Part shown: in pieces, positions 15,545-24,368 of the stretch | How positions within the stretch are numbered: position 1 is the stretch's first letter | How the letters are laid out: the number at the start of each line of letters is the position of its first letter | Assembly: GCF_014191875.1 (NCBI RefSeq) | Contig: NZ_JACHXD010000015.1 | Span: 62,001-126,000 of the forward strand | From: Pseudoduganella violacea | Lineage (GTDB): Bacteria > Pseudomonadota > Gammaproteobacteria > Burkholderiales > Burkholderiaceae_D | Length of the DNA: 64,000 bases | Direction of reading: 5' to 3' | The notes under the pieces: model-generated | The model's input: only the letters and a program-made list of their open reading frames with translations | What the model was told of the DNA's origin: nothing | The model's database searches: none | Made by a program: the position numbers and the translations under genes

Positions 15545-17542
15545 TCAGGCGGCCAGCGCTTCGAGCTGCTCCTGCAACTCCATCCATTCACCTTCCAGCT
15601 TTTCCAGGTCTTTCGTGTAGAAAGCCTGGTCGGCCAGCAGGGTTTTCAGCTTGGCCTTGTTGGCCGCGTCGTAGATGGTTGAATCGGCCAGCTGTCCGTC
15701 GACATCGGCTTTTTGCGCATTGCGCTTGGCCATCTGCTCCTCGACCTTTTTGAGCTTGTTTTCCAGCGGCTTGCGCTGGGCAGAAAGACGCTGGCGCTGC
15801 TCGGCTTCCAGGCGCTTTTGCTCGCGCTTGTCCACCCCGGGCGCCGGTGGCGGCGCGATCGGCGAAGTGGTCGGGAAGTCGGTTTTGTTGGCCTTGCCGG
15901 CGGCCGGCAGCACGTCGGTGCCTTTGCCCATCTTGGTCTGCAGCAGCCAGTCCTTGTAGTCGTCCAGATCGCCGTCGAAGGGTTGCAGCTTGCCGTCGGC
16001 AACGATGATGAACTGGTCGGTGGTCGCGCGCAGCAGGTGGCGATCGTGCGACACCACCACCAGCGTGCCTTCGAACTGCGCCAGCGCCTCGGTCAGCGCT
16101 TCGCGCGTTTCCAGGTCCAGGTGGTTGGTCGGTTCGTCCAGCAGCAGCAGGTTGGGGCGCTGCCACACGATCAGGGCCAGGGCCAGGCGCGCCTTCTCGC
16201 CGCCCGAGAAGGGCGCGATCGGGCTGGTGACCATGGTACCGGGGAAGTTGAAGCCGCCCAGGAAGTTGCGCAGCTCCTGCTCGCGCGTGGTCGGCGCGAT
16301 CTTGGCCAGGTGCCACAGCGGCGACTCGTCGTGGCGCAGCATTTCCACCTGGTGCTGGGCGAAGTAGCCGATGGTCAGGCCCTTGCCGACGGTCGATTCG
16401 CCGGTCAGCGGCTGCAGCTCGCCGGCGATGGTCTTGATCAGCGTGGATTTACCGGCGCCGTTCACGCCCAGCAGGCCGATGCGCTGGCCGATCTGCAGCG
16501 AGAAGTTGATGCCGTGGACAATGGTTTTTTCGCGGATATCGCCGGTGGCCTGGTCTTCGCTGCGGTAGCCGGCGTTGACGTCCTCCATCACCAGCAGCGG
16601 GTTGGGGGCGCTCAGCGGCTCGCGGAATTCGAAGGAGAATTCGGCGGCGGCGCGCAGCGGCGCCAGTTCTTCCATCTTGGCCAGCGCCTTCATGCGGCTC
16701 TGCGCCTGGCGCGCTTTGGAGGCCTTGGCCTTGAAGCGCTCGATGAACGATTCCAGGTGGGCCTTCTTGCGTTGCTGCTTCTCGATCATGCCGGCGGCCA
16801 GCGTCATTTGCGCGGCGCGCTGGCGCTCGAAGCCGGAGTAGTTGCCGGAGTAGCGTTTCAGCTTGCGTTCGTCGATATGCACCACCACGTTCACGATTTC
16901 GTCGAGGAAGTCGCGATCGTGCGAGATGATGATCAGGGTGCCGGCATAGCGTTTCAGCCAGTCTTCCAGCCAGATGATGGCGTCCAGGTCCAAGTGGTTG
17001 GTCGGCTCATCGAGCAGCAGCAGGTCGGAGGGGCACATCAGCGCCTGCGCCAGGTTCAGGCGCATGCGCCAGCCGCCCGAGAAGCTGGCCACCGGCTGCT
17101 GCATCTGGTCCAGCGAGAAGCCCAGGCCGAGCAGCAGCTGTTCGCCGCGCGATTGCACGGTGTAGGCGTCGGCGTCGGCCAGCGCGCTATACACCTCGCC
17201 GATGGCGATGCCGTTGTCGTGCGAGTCGGGCAGCGCTTCCAGGCGCGCCAGTTCGGCCTCCAGCTTGCGCAGGTTGACGTCGCCGTCGATGGCGTAGTCC
17301 AGGGCCGCGCGTTCCAGCGGCGGCGTTTCCTGGGCCACGTAGGCCATGCGCCATTTGGCGGGGAAGTCGATATCGCCCTGGTCGGGATGGAGCTCATTGC
17401 GCAGCATGGCGAACAGGCTGGATTTGCCGGCGCCGTTGGCGCCGATCAGGCCGATTTTATCGCCGGGGTTCAGCGTCAGGTCAGCCTGTTCGAGCAGCGG
17501 CTTGATGCCGCGCATCAGGCTGACGTTTATCAAACGAATCAT
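15545..17542 (-). CDS. ABC-F family ATPase (YheS/Uup type)
   Basis: A 665-residue soluble protein with two ABC ATPase domains and no membrane helices, the ABC-F type that acts on ribosomes to relieve stalled translation or confer drug resistance. Domain 1 has Walker A GANGAGKS at 34-41, signature SFSGGWRMRL and Walker B LLLLDEPTNHLDL. Domain 2 has GVNGAGKST, PFSGGEKARL and a second LLLLDEPTNHLDL. Between them is the Lys/Arg/Gln-rich linker (QRAAQMTLAAGMIEKQQRKK) that reaches the ribosome. A C-terminal coiled coil (about 560-665) is typical of YheS. It lies 1 base after prmB, whose product also acts on the ribosome. Confidence 0.94.
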   Translation of the reverse strand: MIRLINVSLMRGIKPLLEQADLTLNPGDKIGLIGANGAGKSSLFAMLRNELHPDQGDIDFPAKWRMAYVAQETPPLERAALDYAIDGDVNLRKLEAELARLEALPDSHDNGIAIGEVYSALADADAYTVQSRGEQLLLGLGFSLDQMQQPVASFSGGWRMRLNLAQALMCPSDLLLLDEPTNHLDLDAIIWLEDWLKRYAGTLIIISHDRDFLDEIVNVVVHIDERKLKRYSGNYSGFERQRAAQMTLAAGMIEKQQRKKAHLESFIERFKAKASKARQAQSRMKALAKMEELAPLRAAAEFSFEFREPLSAPNPLLVMEDVNAGYRSEDQATGDIREKTIVHGINFSLQIGQRIGLLGVNGAGKSTLIKTIAGELQPLTGESTVGKGLTIGYFAQHQVEMLRHDESPLWHLAKIAPTTREQELRNFLGGFNFPGTMVTSPIAPFSGGEKARLALALIVWQRPNLLLLDEPTNHLDLETREALTEALAQFEGTLVVVSHDRHLLRATTDQFIIVADGKLQPFDGDLDDYKDWLLQTKMGKGTDVLPAAGKANKTDFPTTSPIAPPPAPGVDKREQKRLEAEQRQRLSAQRKPLENKLKKVEEQMAKRNAQKADVDGQLADSTIYDAANKAKLKTLLADQAFYTKDLEKLEGEWMELQEQLEALAA

Positions 17543-17543
17543 A

Positions 17544-18431
17544 TTAAATCTTCAGTTGGTCCGCGGTCAGCAGGAAGACCATATCGTCGCCCTGGCTGGT
17601 GGTGAGCCAGGTTAGGCCCAGATGGCCAAAGGCCGCTTCCGCAAATTCTTTTTCATTGCCGATTTCGACAATCAGCAAACCGTCATCGGTGAGGCGCTCG
17701 GCGGCGCCGGCCACGATCTTGCGCACCAGGTCCATGCCGTCGGCGCCGCCGTCCAGGGCGATCTGCGGTTCGTGCAGATACTCTTGCGGCAGGCGCGACA
17801 TGGAACCGGAGTTCACATACGGCGGGTTGGTGATGATCAGATCGTACTTCTTGGCCGGCACGTTCTGATACAGGTCGGACTGGATCAGCGTCAGGCGGAC
17901 TTCGAGCTTATAGGTTTCCACATTGCGGCGCGCCACTTCCAGCGCGTCGGCCGAGATATCGACCGCGTCGACTTTCGCGTCCGGGAAGGCGTCGGCCATC
18001 ATGATGGCCAGGCAGCCGGAACCCGTGCACAGCTCCAGCACATTGGCCACGTTCTCAGGCTCGTTGACCCAGGGCGCGAAGTAGTGCGGAATCAGCTCGG
18101 CGATGAAGGAGCGCGGCACGATGGTGCGCTCGTCCACGTAAAAATTGTAGGTGCCCAGCCAGGCCTCGTTGGTGATGTAGGCGGCCGGAATGCGGTCGCT
18201 GGCGCGGCGCTCGATCACGGCCAGCACCTGGGCGATTTCCTCGGGCAGCAGGCGCGCGTCGAGGAAGGGTTCCAGCTTGTCCAGCGGCAGCTTGAGCGTA
18301 TGCAGGATCAGGTAGGCCGCTTCGTCGAAGGCCTCGGCGCTGCCGTGGCCGAAGAACAGCTTGGCGGCGTTGAAGCGGGTGGTGGCGTAGCGCAGCAGGT
18401 CGCGCGGCGTGGTGAAAAGAGTGGTGTTCAT
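17544..18431 (-). CDS. prmB: Ribosomal protein L3 glutamine methyltransferase PrmB
   Basis: SAM-dependent methyltransferase that modifies a glutamine of ribosomal protein L3 on nitrogen. The 295 residues include an N-terminal helical substrate-recognition domain (1-120), the SAM-binding loop VLELCTGSGCLA (131-142), the acidic ribose contact VDAVDIS (154-160) and the diagnostic catalytic NPPY motif at 202-205. Leading blocks RIPAAYITNEAWLGTYNFYVDE and IVPRSFIAEL separate PrmB from the release-factor enzyme PrmC. It is transcribed with dapE upstream (44-base gap) and abuts the ABC-F gene downstream, in an apparent operon. Confidence 0.95.
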   Translation of the reverse strand: MNTTLFTTPRDLLRYATTRFNAAKLFFGHGSAEAFDEAAYLILHTLKLPLDKLEPFLDARLLPEEIAQVLAVIERRASDRIPAAYITNEAWLGTYNFYVDERTIVPRSFIAELIPHYFAPWVNEPENVANVLELCTGSGCLAIMMADAFPDAKVDAVDISADALEVARRNVETYKLEVRLTLIQSDLYQNVPAKKYDLIITNPPYVNSGSMSRLPQEYLHEPQIALDGGADGMDLVRKIVAGAAERLTDDGLLIVEIGNEKEFAEAAFGHLGLTWLTTSQGDDMVFLLTADQLKI

Positions 18432-18475
18432 TGTTGTTCTCGATAGTTCACGCCGCGCACTGCCTTATTGCTGTT

Positions 18476-19609
18476 TTAGCGCAGCAGATTTTCCAGGGTG
18501 CGGCGGTAGATATTCTTCAGCGGATCGATGAAACGCAGCTCAATATGCTCGTCGATCTTGTGAATGCTGGCGTTCGGAGGGCCAAATTCTATCACCTGGG
18601 GGCAGATCTGGGCGATAAAGCGGCCGTCCGAGGTGCCGCCGGTGGTGGACAGCTCGGCGTCCACGCCGGTTTCGTCCTTGATCGCGCTGCAGATCGCGTC
18701 GCTCAGGCTGCCGCGCGGGGTCAGGAAGGGATGGCCGCTCAGCGTCCATTGCAGATCGTAGTGCAGGCCGTGCTTGTCGAGGATGGCGTGCACGCGCTGT
18801 TTCAGGCCCTCGGCCGTGCTGGCGGTCGAGAAGCGGAAGTTGAAGTCGATGTGCAGCTCGCCCGGGATCACATTGTTGGCGCCGGTGCCGGCCTTGATGT
18901 TCGACATCTGCCAGGAGGTCGGCAGGTAGTACTCGTTGCCTTCGTCCCAGACTTCGGCCACCAGGTCGGCCAGCGCGGGCGCGGCCAGGTGGATCGGGTT
19001 CTTCGCCAGCTGCGGATAGGCGATATGGCCTTGCACGCCCTTGACCGTCAACACGCCCGAGAGCGAGCCGCGGCGGCCGTTCTTGATCATGTCGCCCAGG
19101 GTCTTGTCCGAGGTCGGTTCGCCGACGATGCAGTAATCGAGCTTTTCGCCGCGCGCCTTGAGCAGGTTGCAGACTACCACCGTGCCGTCCACGGCCGGGC
19201 CTTCCTCGTCGCTGGTGATCAGGAAGGCGATCGAACCCTTATGGCCGGGATGGGCGGCGATGAATTCTTCGCAGGCCACCACCATGGCGGCCAGCGAGGT
19301 TTTCATATCGGCCGTGCCGCGGCCATACAGCTTGCCGTCGCGGTGGGTCGGATAGAACGGCTCGGAAGTCCATTTGTCCGCGGGACCGGTCGGCACCACG
19401 TCGGTATGGCCGGCGAACACCAGCACCGGTTCCGTCGTGCCCTTGCGCGCCCACAGATTGGTCACTTCGCCGGACTGGATGGTTTCGCACTTGAAGCCGA
19501 GCGGCTCGAGCAAGTGGATCATCTGCTCCTGGCAGCCTTTGTCTTCAGGGGTGACGGAGGAAAGGCCGATCAGTTTTTCGGTCAGCGCGAGGGTACGGGA
19601 AGCGGTCAT
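18476..19609 (-). CDS. dapE: Succinyl-diaminopimelate desuccinylase
   Basis: Zinc-dependent M20-family enzyme hydrolysing N-succinyl-LL-2,6-diaminopimelate to LL-diaminopimelate for lysine and peptidoglycan synthesis. With ATG 19607-19609 the protein has 377 residues, the usual DapE size; a TTG three codons earlier is possible but poorer. Metal and catalytic residues are visible: GHTD with His68 and Asp70, Asp101 in GRGTADMK, the general base in SDEEGP (Glu135/136), and a C-terminal His in NASIHKIDEH. The dimerisation domain carries the GTGANNVIPGE block. It is downstream of the yffB-like gene by 9 bases, and shares the pathway with dapD and dapC further upstream. Confidence 0.96.
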   Translation of the reverse strand: MTASRTLALTEKLIGLSSVTPEDKGCQEQMIHLLEPLGFKCETIQSGEVTNLWARKGTTEPVLVFAGHTDVVPTGPADKWTSEPFYPTHRDGKLYGRGTADMKTSLAAMVVACEEFIAAHPGHKGSIAFLITSDEEGPAVDGTVVVCNLLKARGEKLDYCIVGEPTSDKTLGDMIKNGRRGSLSGVLTVKGVQGHIAYPQLAKNPIHLAAPALADLVAEVWDEGNEYYLPTSWQMSNIKAGTGANNVIPGELHIDFNFRFSTASTAEGLKQRVHAILDKHGLHYDLQWTLSGHPFLTPRGSLSDAICSAIKDETGVDAELSTTGGTSDGRFIAQICPQVIEFGPPNASIHKIDEHIELRFIDPLKNIYRRTLENLLR

Positions 19610-19618
19610 GGCGGGCAA

Positions 19619-19969
19619 TTACAGTTTGAAGATCTGGCGGTACTGGGCGTCGGAAAAGCCGACGTGGCAAGCCTCCGCGTTCTGCAGGACGGGACGTTTG
19701 ATCACGGAGGGGAATTCCAGCATCAGGGCGGCGGCGCTGGCGGCGTCGGTGACGGCGGCCTTGCGCTCGTCGGGCAGGCCGCGCCAGGTCGTGCCTTTCT
19801 TGTTGACGAGGACTTCCCAACCCAGATGCTGCAGCCAGGCCTCGACGGTGCCGGACGTCAGGCCCTGCTTTTTGAAATCATGGAAAACGAAGTCCTGCTG
19901 CTGGTCGGCCAGCCAGACGCGGGCTTTTTTCACCGTGTCGCAATTGGGTATTCCGTAAAGAGTAATCAT
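19619..19969 (-). CDS. ArsC/Spx-family reductase-like protein (YffB type)
   Basis: A 116-residue thioredoxin-fold protein of the ArsC/Spx superfamily. It starts MITLYGIPNCDTVKKARVW, with one cysteine in the NCDTVKK loop typical of YffB rather than arsenate reductase, and has the family block VIKRPVL, where the Arg contacts substrate. YffB-like proteins have a proposed glutathione-dependent reductase role that is not proved. It sits directly before dapE, an arrangement I know from other proteobacteria, where the function of the link is unknown. A second active-site Cys is absent; Cys101 in EACHVGF is not conserved in position with ArsC resolving cysteines. Confidence 0.9.
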   Translation of the reverse strand: MITLYGIPNCDTVKKARVWLADQQQDFVFHDFKKQGLTSGTVEAWLQHLGWEVLVNKKGTTWRGLPDERKAAVTDAASAAALMLEFPSVIKRPVLQNAEACHVGFSDAQYRQIFKL

Positions 19970-20022
19970 GGATAGGCAAAAAAAAGAGGCGTGGCCGGGG
20001 CGCGGCCCGGCGGAAGTGCGAC

Positions 20023-20028
20023 ATTATA
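20023..20028 (-). promoter_or_regulatory. Possible -10 element for the yffB-dapE-prmB operon
   Basis: A perfect minus-strand TATAAT lies 53 bases upstream of the yffB-like start codon. No clear -35 hexamer is seen at 16-18 bases, so the call is tentative. Confidence 0.3.
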
Positions 20029-20152
20029 GCTCGCTGCCGCGGTGCGGGTGAGTCAGTGGCGCATGGTGGACGGCAGATTCATATTGTTTTCTGAATAATT
20101 TTGAATTAAGTTTATGCTTGCCGCTCCTCGCTCAACGTACCTGGAACAATCT

Positions 20153-21007
20153 ATGAAGTGTATTGTTTGTGCTGGTAACACCGAAGTTGGCTATTCGTCC
20201 TGGCATCGGACGTGTCCTGTCTGTCGCTATGAAAGCGCGGACCTCAAGCCCGTCATCAATCAAAGCCAGGCCCACGGCCACGTTGACGAGAGGGACCGCG
20301 AGATCGCGCTCAAAAGCTTGAGGGCCGAGAATTTCCGGATCATCGTCGATCGCGTCAGCCGCCTGGCGCCGCAGTCGGCCGCGCGCCTGCTGGACGTGGG
20401 CAGCGCCCATGGCTGGTTCCTGGAGCAGGCCAGCAGCCGCTTCGAGGTGCTGGGCATCGAACCGGACCAGGTGGTGGGCGAGCGCGCCGCCGCGCGCGGC
20501 CTGCCGGTGCGGCTGGGCTACTTCCCCGATGTGCTGGAAAGGGACGAGCGTTTCGACGTGATCGTCTTCAACGATGTGATCGAACACATCCCCGATATCG
20601 GCAGCGCGCTCGATGCCTGTCACGCCAGGCTGAATCCGGGCGGCCTGCTGGTATTGAATCTGCCGAGCAGCCGCGGCGTGTTCTACCGCCTGTCCAAGCT
20701 GTTCGCCCGCTTCAATCTGCGTGGACCGTTCGAGCGCATGTGGCAAAAGGATCTGCCTTCGCCGCACGTCCACTACTTCAACGAGGCCAATTTGCGCGCC
20801 TTGGTCGGCCGCCACGGCTTCGAGGAAAAGCAGGGCTTCGAACTTGCCTCGCTCAAGGCCAGCGGCCTGCTCGAAAGACTGCGCTTCACCGGCGGCGTTC
20901 ATCCCGCGGTGCTGTATGCGCAGTACATCGTGCTGCGTTGCGTGATTCCCTTCCTGAACCTGCTGCCCAGCGATATCGTGGTGGGCATCTACCGCAGGAA
21001 GGATTGA
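20153..21007 (+). CDS. Class I SAM methyltransferase with N-terminal zinc ribbon
   Basis: A 284-residue protein with two Cys-x2-Cys pairs at the N-terminus (CIVC at 3-6 and CPVC), a likely zinc ribbon, followed by a Methyltransf_23-type domain: ARLLDVGSAHGWFLEQA (SAM loop), GIEPDQV (acidic contact), FDVIVFNDVIEHIPD, LNPGGLLVLNLPS and the C-terminal HVHYFNEANLRALVGRHGF. This layout occurs in methyltransferases acting on surface sugars and in small-molecule pathways; the substrate here is unknown. ATG 20153 with GGAA upstream is preferred over an upstream in-frame ATG without a ribosome site. It lies on the opposite strand inside the lysine gene cluster and its upstream DNA is A/T rich, suggesting later insertion. 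Confidence 0.85.
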   Translation: MKCIVCAGNTEVGYSSWHRTCPVCRYESADLKPVINQSQAHGHVDERDREIALKSLRAENFRIIVDRVSRLAPQSAARLLDVGSAHGWFLEQASSRFEVLGIEPDQVVGERAAARGLPVRLGYFPDVLERDERFDVIVFNDVIEHIPDIGSALDACHARLNPGGLLVLNLPSSRGVFYRLSKLFARFNLRGPFERMWQKDLPSPHVHYFNEANLRALVGRHGFEEKQGFELASLKASGLLERLRFTGGVHPAVLYAQYIVLRCVIPFLNLLPSDIVVGIYRRKD

Positions 21008-21019
21008 GGCGGCCGCCGC

Positions 21020-22159
21020 TCAGCTATCGAGCGTGAACTCGGTGAAGGAGGTTTCGGCGGCCGGCGGCTTGTGCTCCGGCTCGTTGGCGGACTTGGCGTC
21101 CGGCCCGTTGTTCAGCAGCCAAAGCAGGTTGGTGGCCGAATCGGCATTGGCCAGCGCTTCTTCCTGGGTGATGGCACCTTCCTGCACCAGGGCGTACAGC
21201 GCCTGCTCGAAGGATTGCGAACCGGGCGAGAGGCTTTTTTCCAGCGCTTCCTTGATCTGGCTGATCTCGCCTTTCTCGATCAGTTCCGAGATATAGCGGG
21301 TGTTGACCATCACTTCCACGGCCGGCGTGCGCGTGCCGCCCTGGGCCGAGCGCAGCAGGCGCTGCGAGACGATGGCTTTCACCGTGGACGACAAGTCCTG
21401 CAGCAGCGCCGCGCGGTTTTCGATGGGATAGAAGCTGATGATGCGGTTCAGCGCGTTGTAGCTATTGTTCGCATGCAGCGTCGCCAGCACCAGATGGCCC
21501 GACTGGGCATAGGCCAGGGCGGCGGCCATGGTTTCCTTGTCGCGGATTTCGCCGATCAGGATGCAGTCCGGCGCCTGGCGCATGGAGTTGCGCAGGGCGG
21601 TGTAAAAGTCCTTGGCGTCGCTGCCGATCTCGCGCTGGTTGACGATGGACTTGCGGTTCTTGAACAGATACTCGATCGGGTCTTCCAGCGTCAGGATATG
21701 GCCGGAGCGCAGCTCGTTGCGGTGATCGAGCATGGCGGCGATGGTGGTCGACTTGCCGGAACCGGTGGAGCCGACCAGCAGCAGCAGGCCGCGCTTTTCC
21801 ATGATGAGTTCAGCCAGCACCGGCGGCAGGCCGAGTTCACCGAGCACGGGAATATTTGCGGGCACGAAGCGGAATACGGCGGAAATGCTGCCGCGCTGGC
21901 GGAAGGCGGAGAGGCGGAAGCGGCCCAGGTTCGGCACCGAGACGCCCATATTCAGTTCGTTCTCGCGCGCCAGTTCGGCCATCTGCTCGGGCGAGCAGAT
22001 TTCGGCGAGCAGGGCGTGGATATTGTCCGGCTCCAGCTTTTGCTGGTTGATCGGAATCAGATTGCCGTTGATCTTGATGTGGACCGGTGAATTCACCGCG
22101 AAGAACATGTCCGACGCGTTCTTCTCCTTCATCAGCTGGAACAAGCGATCCATCGCCAT
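21020..22159 (-). CDS. pilU: PilT/PilU family twitching-motility ATPase
   Basis: Hexameric retraction ATPase of type IV pili. The 379 residues include the PilT N-domain (MDRLFQLMKEKNASDMFF; residues 1-100), Walker A GSTGSGKST at 130-138, the Asp box ILTLEDPIEYLF, the Walker B region PDCILIGEIRDKETM and the His box HLVLATLHANN. The extended C-terminal tail (after about 330) ends PPAAETSFTEFTLDS and favours PilU over PilT. A GGAGG ribosome site precedes ATG 22157-22159. No pilus genes adjoin it; it lies directly downstream of a dapD terminator, with only about 16 bases between the terminator T run and its start. Confidence 0.9.
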   Translation of the reverse strand: MAMDRLFQLMKEKNASDMFFAVNSPVHIKINGNLIPINQQKLEPDNIHALLAEICSPEQMAELARENELNMGVSVPNLGRFRLSAFRQRGSISAVFRFVPANIPVLGELGLPPVLAELIMEKRGLLLLVGSTGSGKSTTIAAMLDHRNELRSGHILTLEDPIEYLFKNRKSIVNQREIGSDAKDFYTALRNSMRQAPDCILIGEIRDKETMAAALAYAQSGHLVLATLHANNSYNALNRIISFYPIENRAALLQDLSSTVKAIVSQRLLRSAQGGTRTPAVEVMVNTRYISELIEKGEISQIKEALEKSLSPGSQSFEQALYALVQEGAITQEEALANADSATNLLWLLNNGPDAKSANEPEHKPPAAETSFTEFTLDS

Positions 22160-22175
22160 GGCACCCTCCGCAAAG

Positions 22176-22200
22176 AAAAACCGGGAGCCTGGCTCCCGGT
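22176..22200 (-). terminator. Rho-independent terminator after dapD
   Basis: Minus strand: ACCGGGAGCC-A-GGCTCCCGGT (22200-22180) followed by a TTTTTC tract. It ends the dapC-dapD transcript and lies immediately upstream of the pilU ribosome site, so pilU would depend on readthrough or on a promoter overlapping the hairpin. Confidence 0.85.
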
Positions 22201-22209
22201 TGCAAGGCT

Positions 22210-23037
22210 TTATACGCCGCGCAGCAGTTCGTTGATGCCGGTTTTGGCGCGGGTCTGCGCATCCACGCGCTTGACGATCACGGCGCAGTACAGGCTGTAC
22301 TTGCCGTCTTCCGAAGGCAGGGAGCCGGACACCACGACGGAGCCGGCAGGCACGCGGCCGTAGCTGATTTCGCCGGTGGCGCGGTCGTAGATCTTGGTCG
22401 ACTGGCCGATGTACACGCCCATCGAGATCACCGAGTTCTCTTCCACGATCACGCCTTCCACGATCTCGGAGCGGGCGCCGATGAAGCAGTTGTCTTCGAT
22501 GATGGTCGGATTGGCCTGCATCGGCTCCAGCACGCCGCCGATGCCGACGCCGCCGGACAGGTGGACGTTCTTGCCGATCTGGGCGCAGGAGCCGACGGTG
22601 GCCCAGGTGTCGACCATCGCGCCTTCATCGACGTAGGCGCCGATGTTGACGTAGGAAGGCATCAGCACCACGTTCTTGCCGATGAAGGAGCCGCGGCGCG
22701 CAACGGCCGGCGGCACCACGCGGAAGCCGCCCTTGGCGAAATCTTCGGCGCTGTAGTCGGCGAACTTGGTCGGCACCTTGTCGTAGAACTGCATGGTGCC
22801 GTCCGATGGCAGCACCACATTGTTCTCCAGGCGGAACGACAGCAGTACGGCCTTTTTGACCCACTGGTTCACCACCCAGGCGCCGCTGTCTTTCTGCGCC
22901 ACGCGCAGGCTGCCGTTATCCAGGCCGGCCAGCACGTGGTTGACGGCGTCGCGCAGTTCGGCGCTGCCGTTGGATGGGTTGATTTCGGCGCGGTTGTCCC
23001 AGGCCTGTTCGATGATTTGCTGAAGTTGTTGGCTCAT
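22210..23037 (-). CDS. dapD: Tetrahydrodipicolinate N-succinyltransferase
   Basis: Transfers succinyl from succinyl-CoA to tetrahydrodipicolinate in the lysine/diaminopimelate pathway. The 275 residues begin MSQQLQQIIEQAWDNRAEI; the middle is a left-handed beta helix of hexapeptide repeats (GKNVVLMPSYVNIGAYVDEG, GSCAQIGKNVHLSGGVGIGG, and EDNCFIGARSEIVEG in parts), ending in GRVPAGSVVVSGSLPS. Length and motifs are those of a standard trimeric DapD. It starts 9 bases after dapC and ends in a strong terminator, so dapC-dapD form one transcript. Confidence 0.97.
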   Translation of the reverse strand: MSQQLQQIIEQAWDNRAEINPSNGSAELRDAVNHVLAGLDNGSLRVAQKDSGAWVVNQWVKKAVLLSFRLENNVVLPSDGTMQFYDKVPTKFADYSAEDFAKGGFRVVPPAVARRGSFIGKNVVLMPSYVNIGAYVDEGAMVDTWATVGSCAQIGKNVHLSGGVGIGGVLEPMQANPTIIEDNCFIGARSEIVEGVIVEENSVISMGVYIGQSTKIYDRATGEISYGRVPAGSVVVSGSLPSEDGKYSLYCAVIVKRVDAQTRAKTGINELLRGV

Positions 23038-23045
23038 GATGGTAT

Positions 23046-24260
23046 TTACTTGGTCAGGGTGTTACAGAATTGGACAATGCGCTGCGCTGCCTCCCGGCCT
23101 TCTCCGGTTTCGGCCACCAGGGCCATGCGGATGCGGTTCTGGCCGGGGTTGACGCCGTGTGCCTCGCGCGCCAGGAAGCTGCCCGGCAGGACAGTTACAT
23201 TATATTCGGCGTACAGGCGGCGCGCGAACTCCGTGTCCGACAGGCCGGTGCGGCTGACGTCGGCCCAAAGGTAGAAGCCAGCGTCGGGCAACGCCACGTC
23301 CAGCACCTGCTGGATCAGCGGGGTGACGGCGGCGAACTTGGCGCGGTATTGTTCGCGGTTGGACTCGACATGGGTTTCGTCGTTCCAGGCCGCGATCGAC
23401 GCAGCCTGCACCGGCAGGCTCATGGCGCTGCCGTGGTAGGTGCGGTACATCAGGAATTTTTTCAGCACTTCGGCGTCGCCGGCCACGAAGCCGGAGCGCA
23501 TGCCCGGCACGTTGGAGCGCTTGGACAGGCTGGAAAACACCACCAGGCGCGCATAGGGACGCTCCACCGTGGCCAGGCCGAGAATGTGGGCCGCCTGCAG
23601 GGCGCCCAGCGGCGGCTCGTCGCCGTGGTAGATCTCGGAATAGCACTCGTCGGAGGCGATGATGAAACCATGGCGCTCGGACAGGGCGAACAGGTTTTCC
23701 CAGTCGGTCAGGGTCAGCACCGCGCCGGCCGGATTGCCGGGCGAGCAAAGATACAGCAGCTGCACGCGTTCCCACACCGAGGCCGGCACGCTGTCGTAAT
23801 CGCAGGCGAAGTTGCGCGCCGGGTCGGAATTGACGAAGTAGGGCTCGGCGCCCGCCAGATAGGCCGCGCCCTCGTAAATCTGGTAGAAGGGATTGGGGCT
23901 GACCACGATGGACTTGGCGGCCGGATCGATTACCGCCTGCGCCAGCGAGAACAGCGCCTCGCGCGAACCGTTCACCGGCAGCACCTGGGTGGCGGGATTG
24001 AGCGGCGGAATGCCGTAGCGGCGCTCCAGCCAGCCGGCGATGGCGCCGCGCAGGGCTTCCGTGCCCAGCGTGGTCGGATAATTTGCCAGACCGGCAAGAT
24101 TCTCGGCCAGCGCCTGCTGGATGAAGGGTGGGGTAGGGTGTTTCGGCTCGCCCATGCCCAGGCTGATCGGGCTATACGCCGCATTCGGCGTGACGCCGGC
24201 AAACAGCTGGCGCAGTTTTTCGAACGGGTAGGTTTGCAGCTTGTCGAGATGTGGGTTCAC
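23046..24260 (-). CDS. dapC: Succinyldiaminopimelate transaminase
   Basis: PLP-dependent class I/II aminotransferase that makes N-succinyl-LL-diaminopimelate, between DapD and DapE in the pathway. The GTG start at 24258-24260 gives a 404-residue protein beginning (M)NPHLDKLQTYPFEKLRQLF, matching the usual DapC N-terminus; reading further upstream adds a 41-residue stretch without family character. The PLP lysine is Lys247 in VFSSLSKRSN, with SPGNPAG and SDECYSEIYHG blocks contacting the cofactor and an arginine near the C-terminus (GQNRIRMAL). No strong ribosome site precedes the GTG. It is the first gene of the dapC-dapD operon and faces a DUF4153 gene. Confidence 0.93.
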   Translation of the reverse strand: MNPHLDKLQTYPFEKLRQLFAGVTPNAAYSPISLGMGEPKHPTPPFIQQALAENLAGLANYPTTLGTEALRGAIAGWLERRYGIPPLNPATQVLPVNGSREALFSLAQAVIDPAAKSIVVSPNPFYQIYEGAAYLAGAEPYFVNSDPARNFACDYDSVPASVWERVQLLYLCSPGNPAGAVLTLTDWENLFALSERHGFIIASDECYSEIYHGDEPPLGALQAAHILGLATVERPYARLVVFSSLSKRSNVPGMRSGFVAGDAEVLKKFLMYRTYHGSAMSLPVQAASIAAWNDETHVESNREQYRAKFAAVTPLIQQVLDVALPDAGFYLWADVSRTGLSDTEFARRLYAEYNVTVLPGSFLAREAHGVNPGQNRIRMALVAETGEGREAAQRIVQFCNTLTK

Positions 24261-24368
24261 GGGCGTTGGACGGTGGTTTTTTGAGTCGGAACCGATGATT
24301 ATAGCGTCTGCGCGCAATGCGGGCTGCGCATGCCATAATCGCAAGAATGTCCATTCAAGAACAAGACC

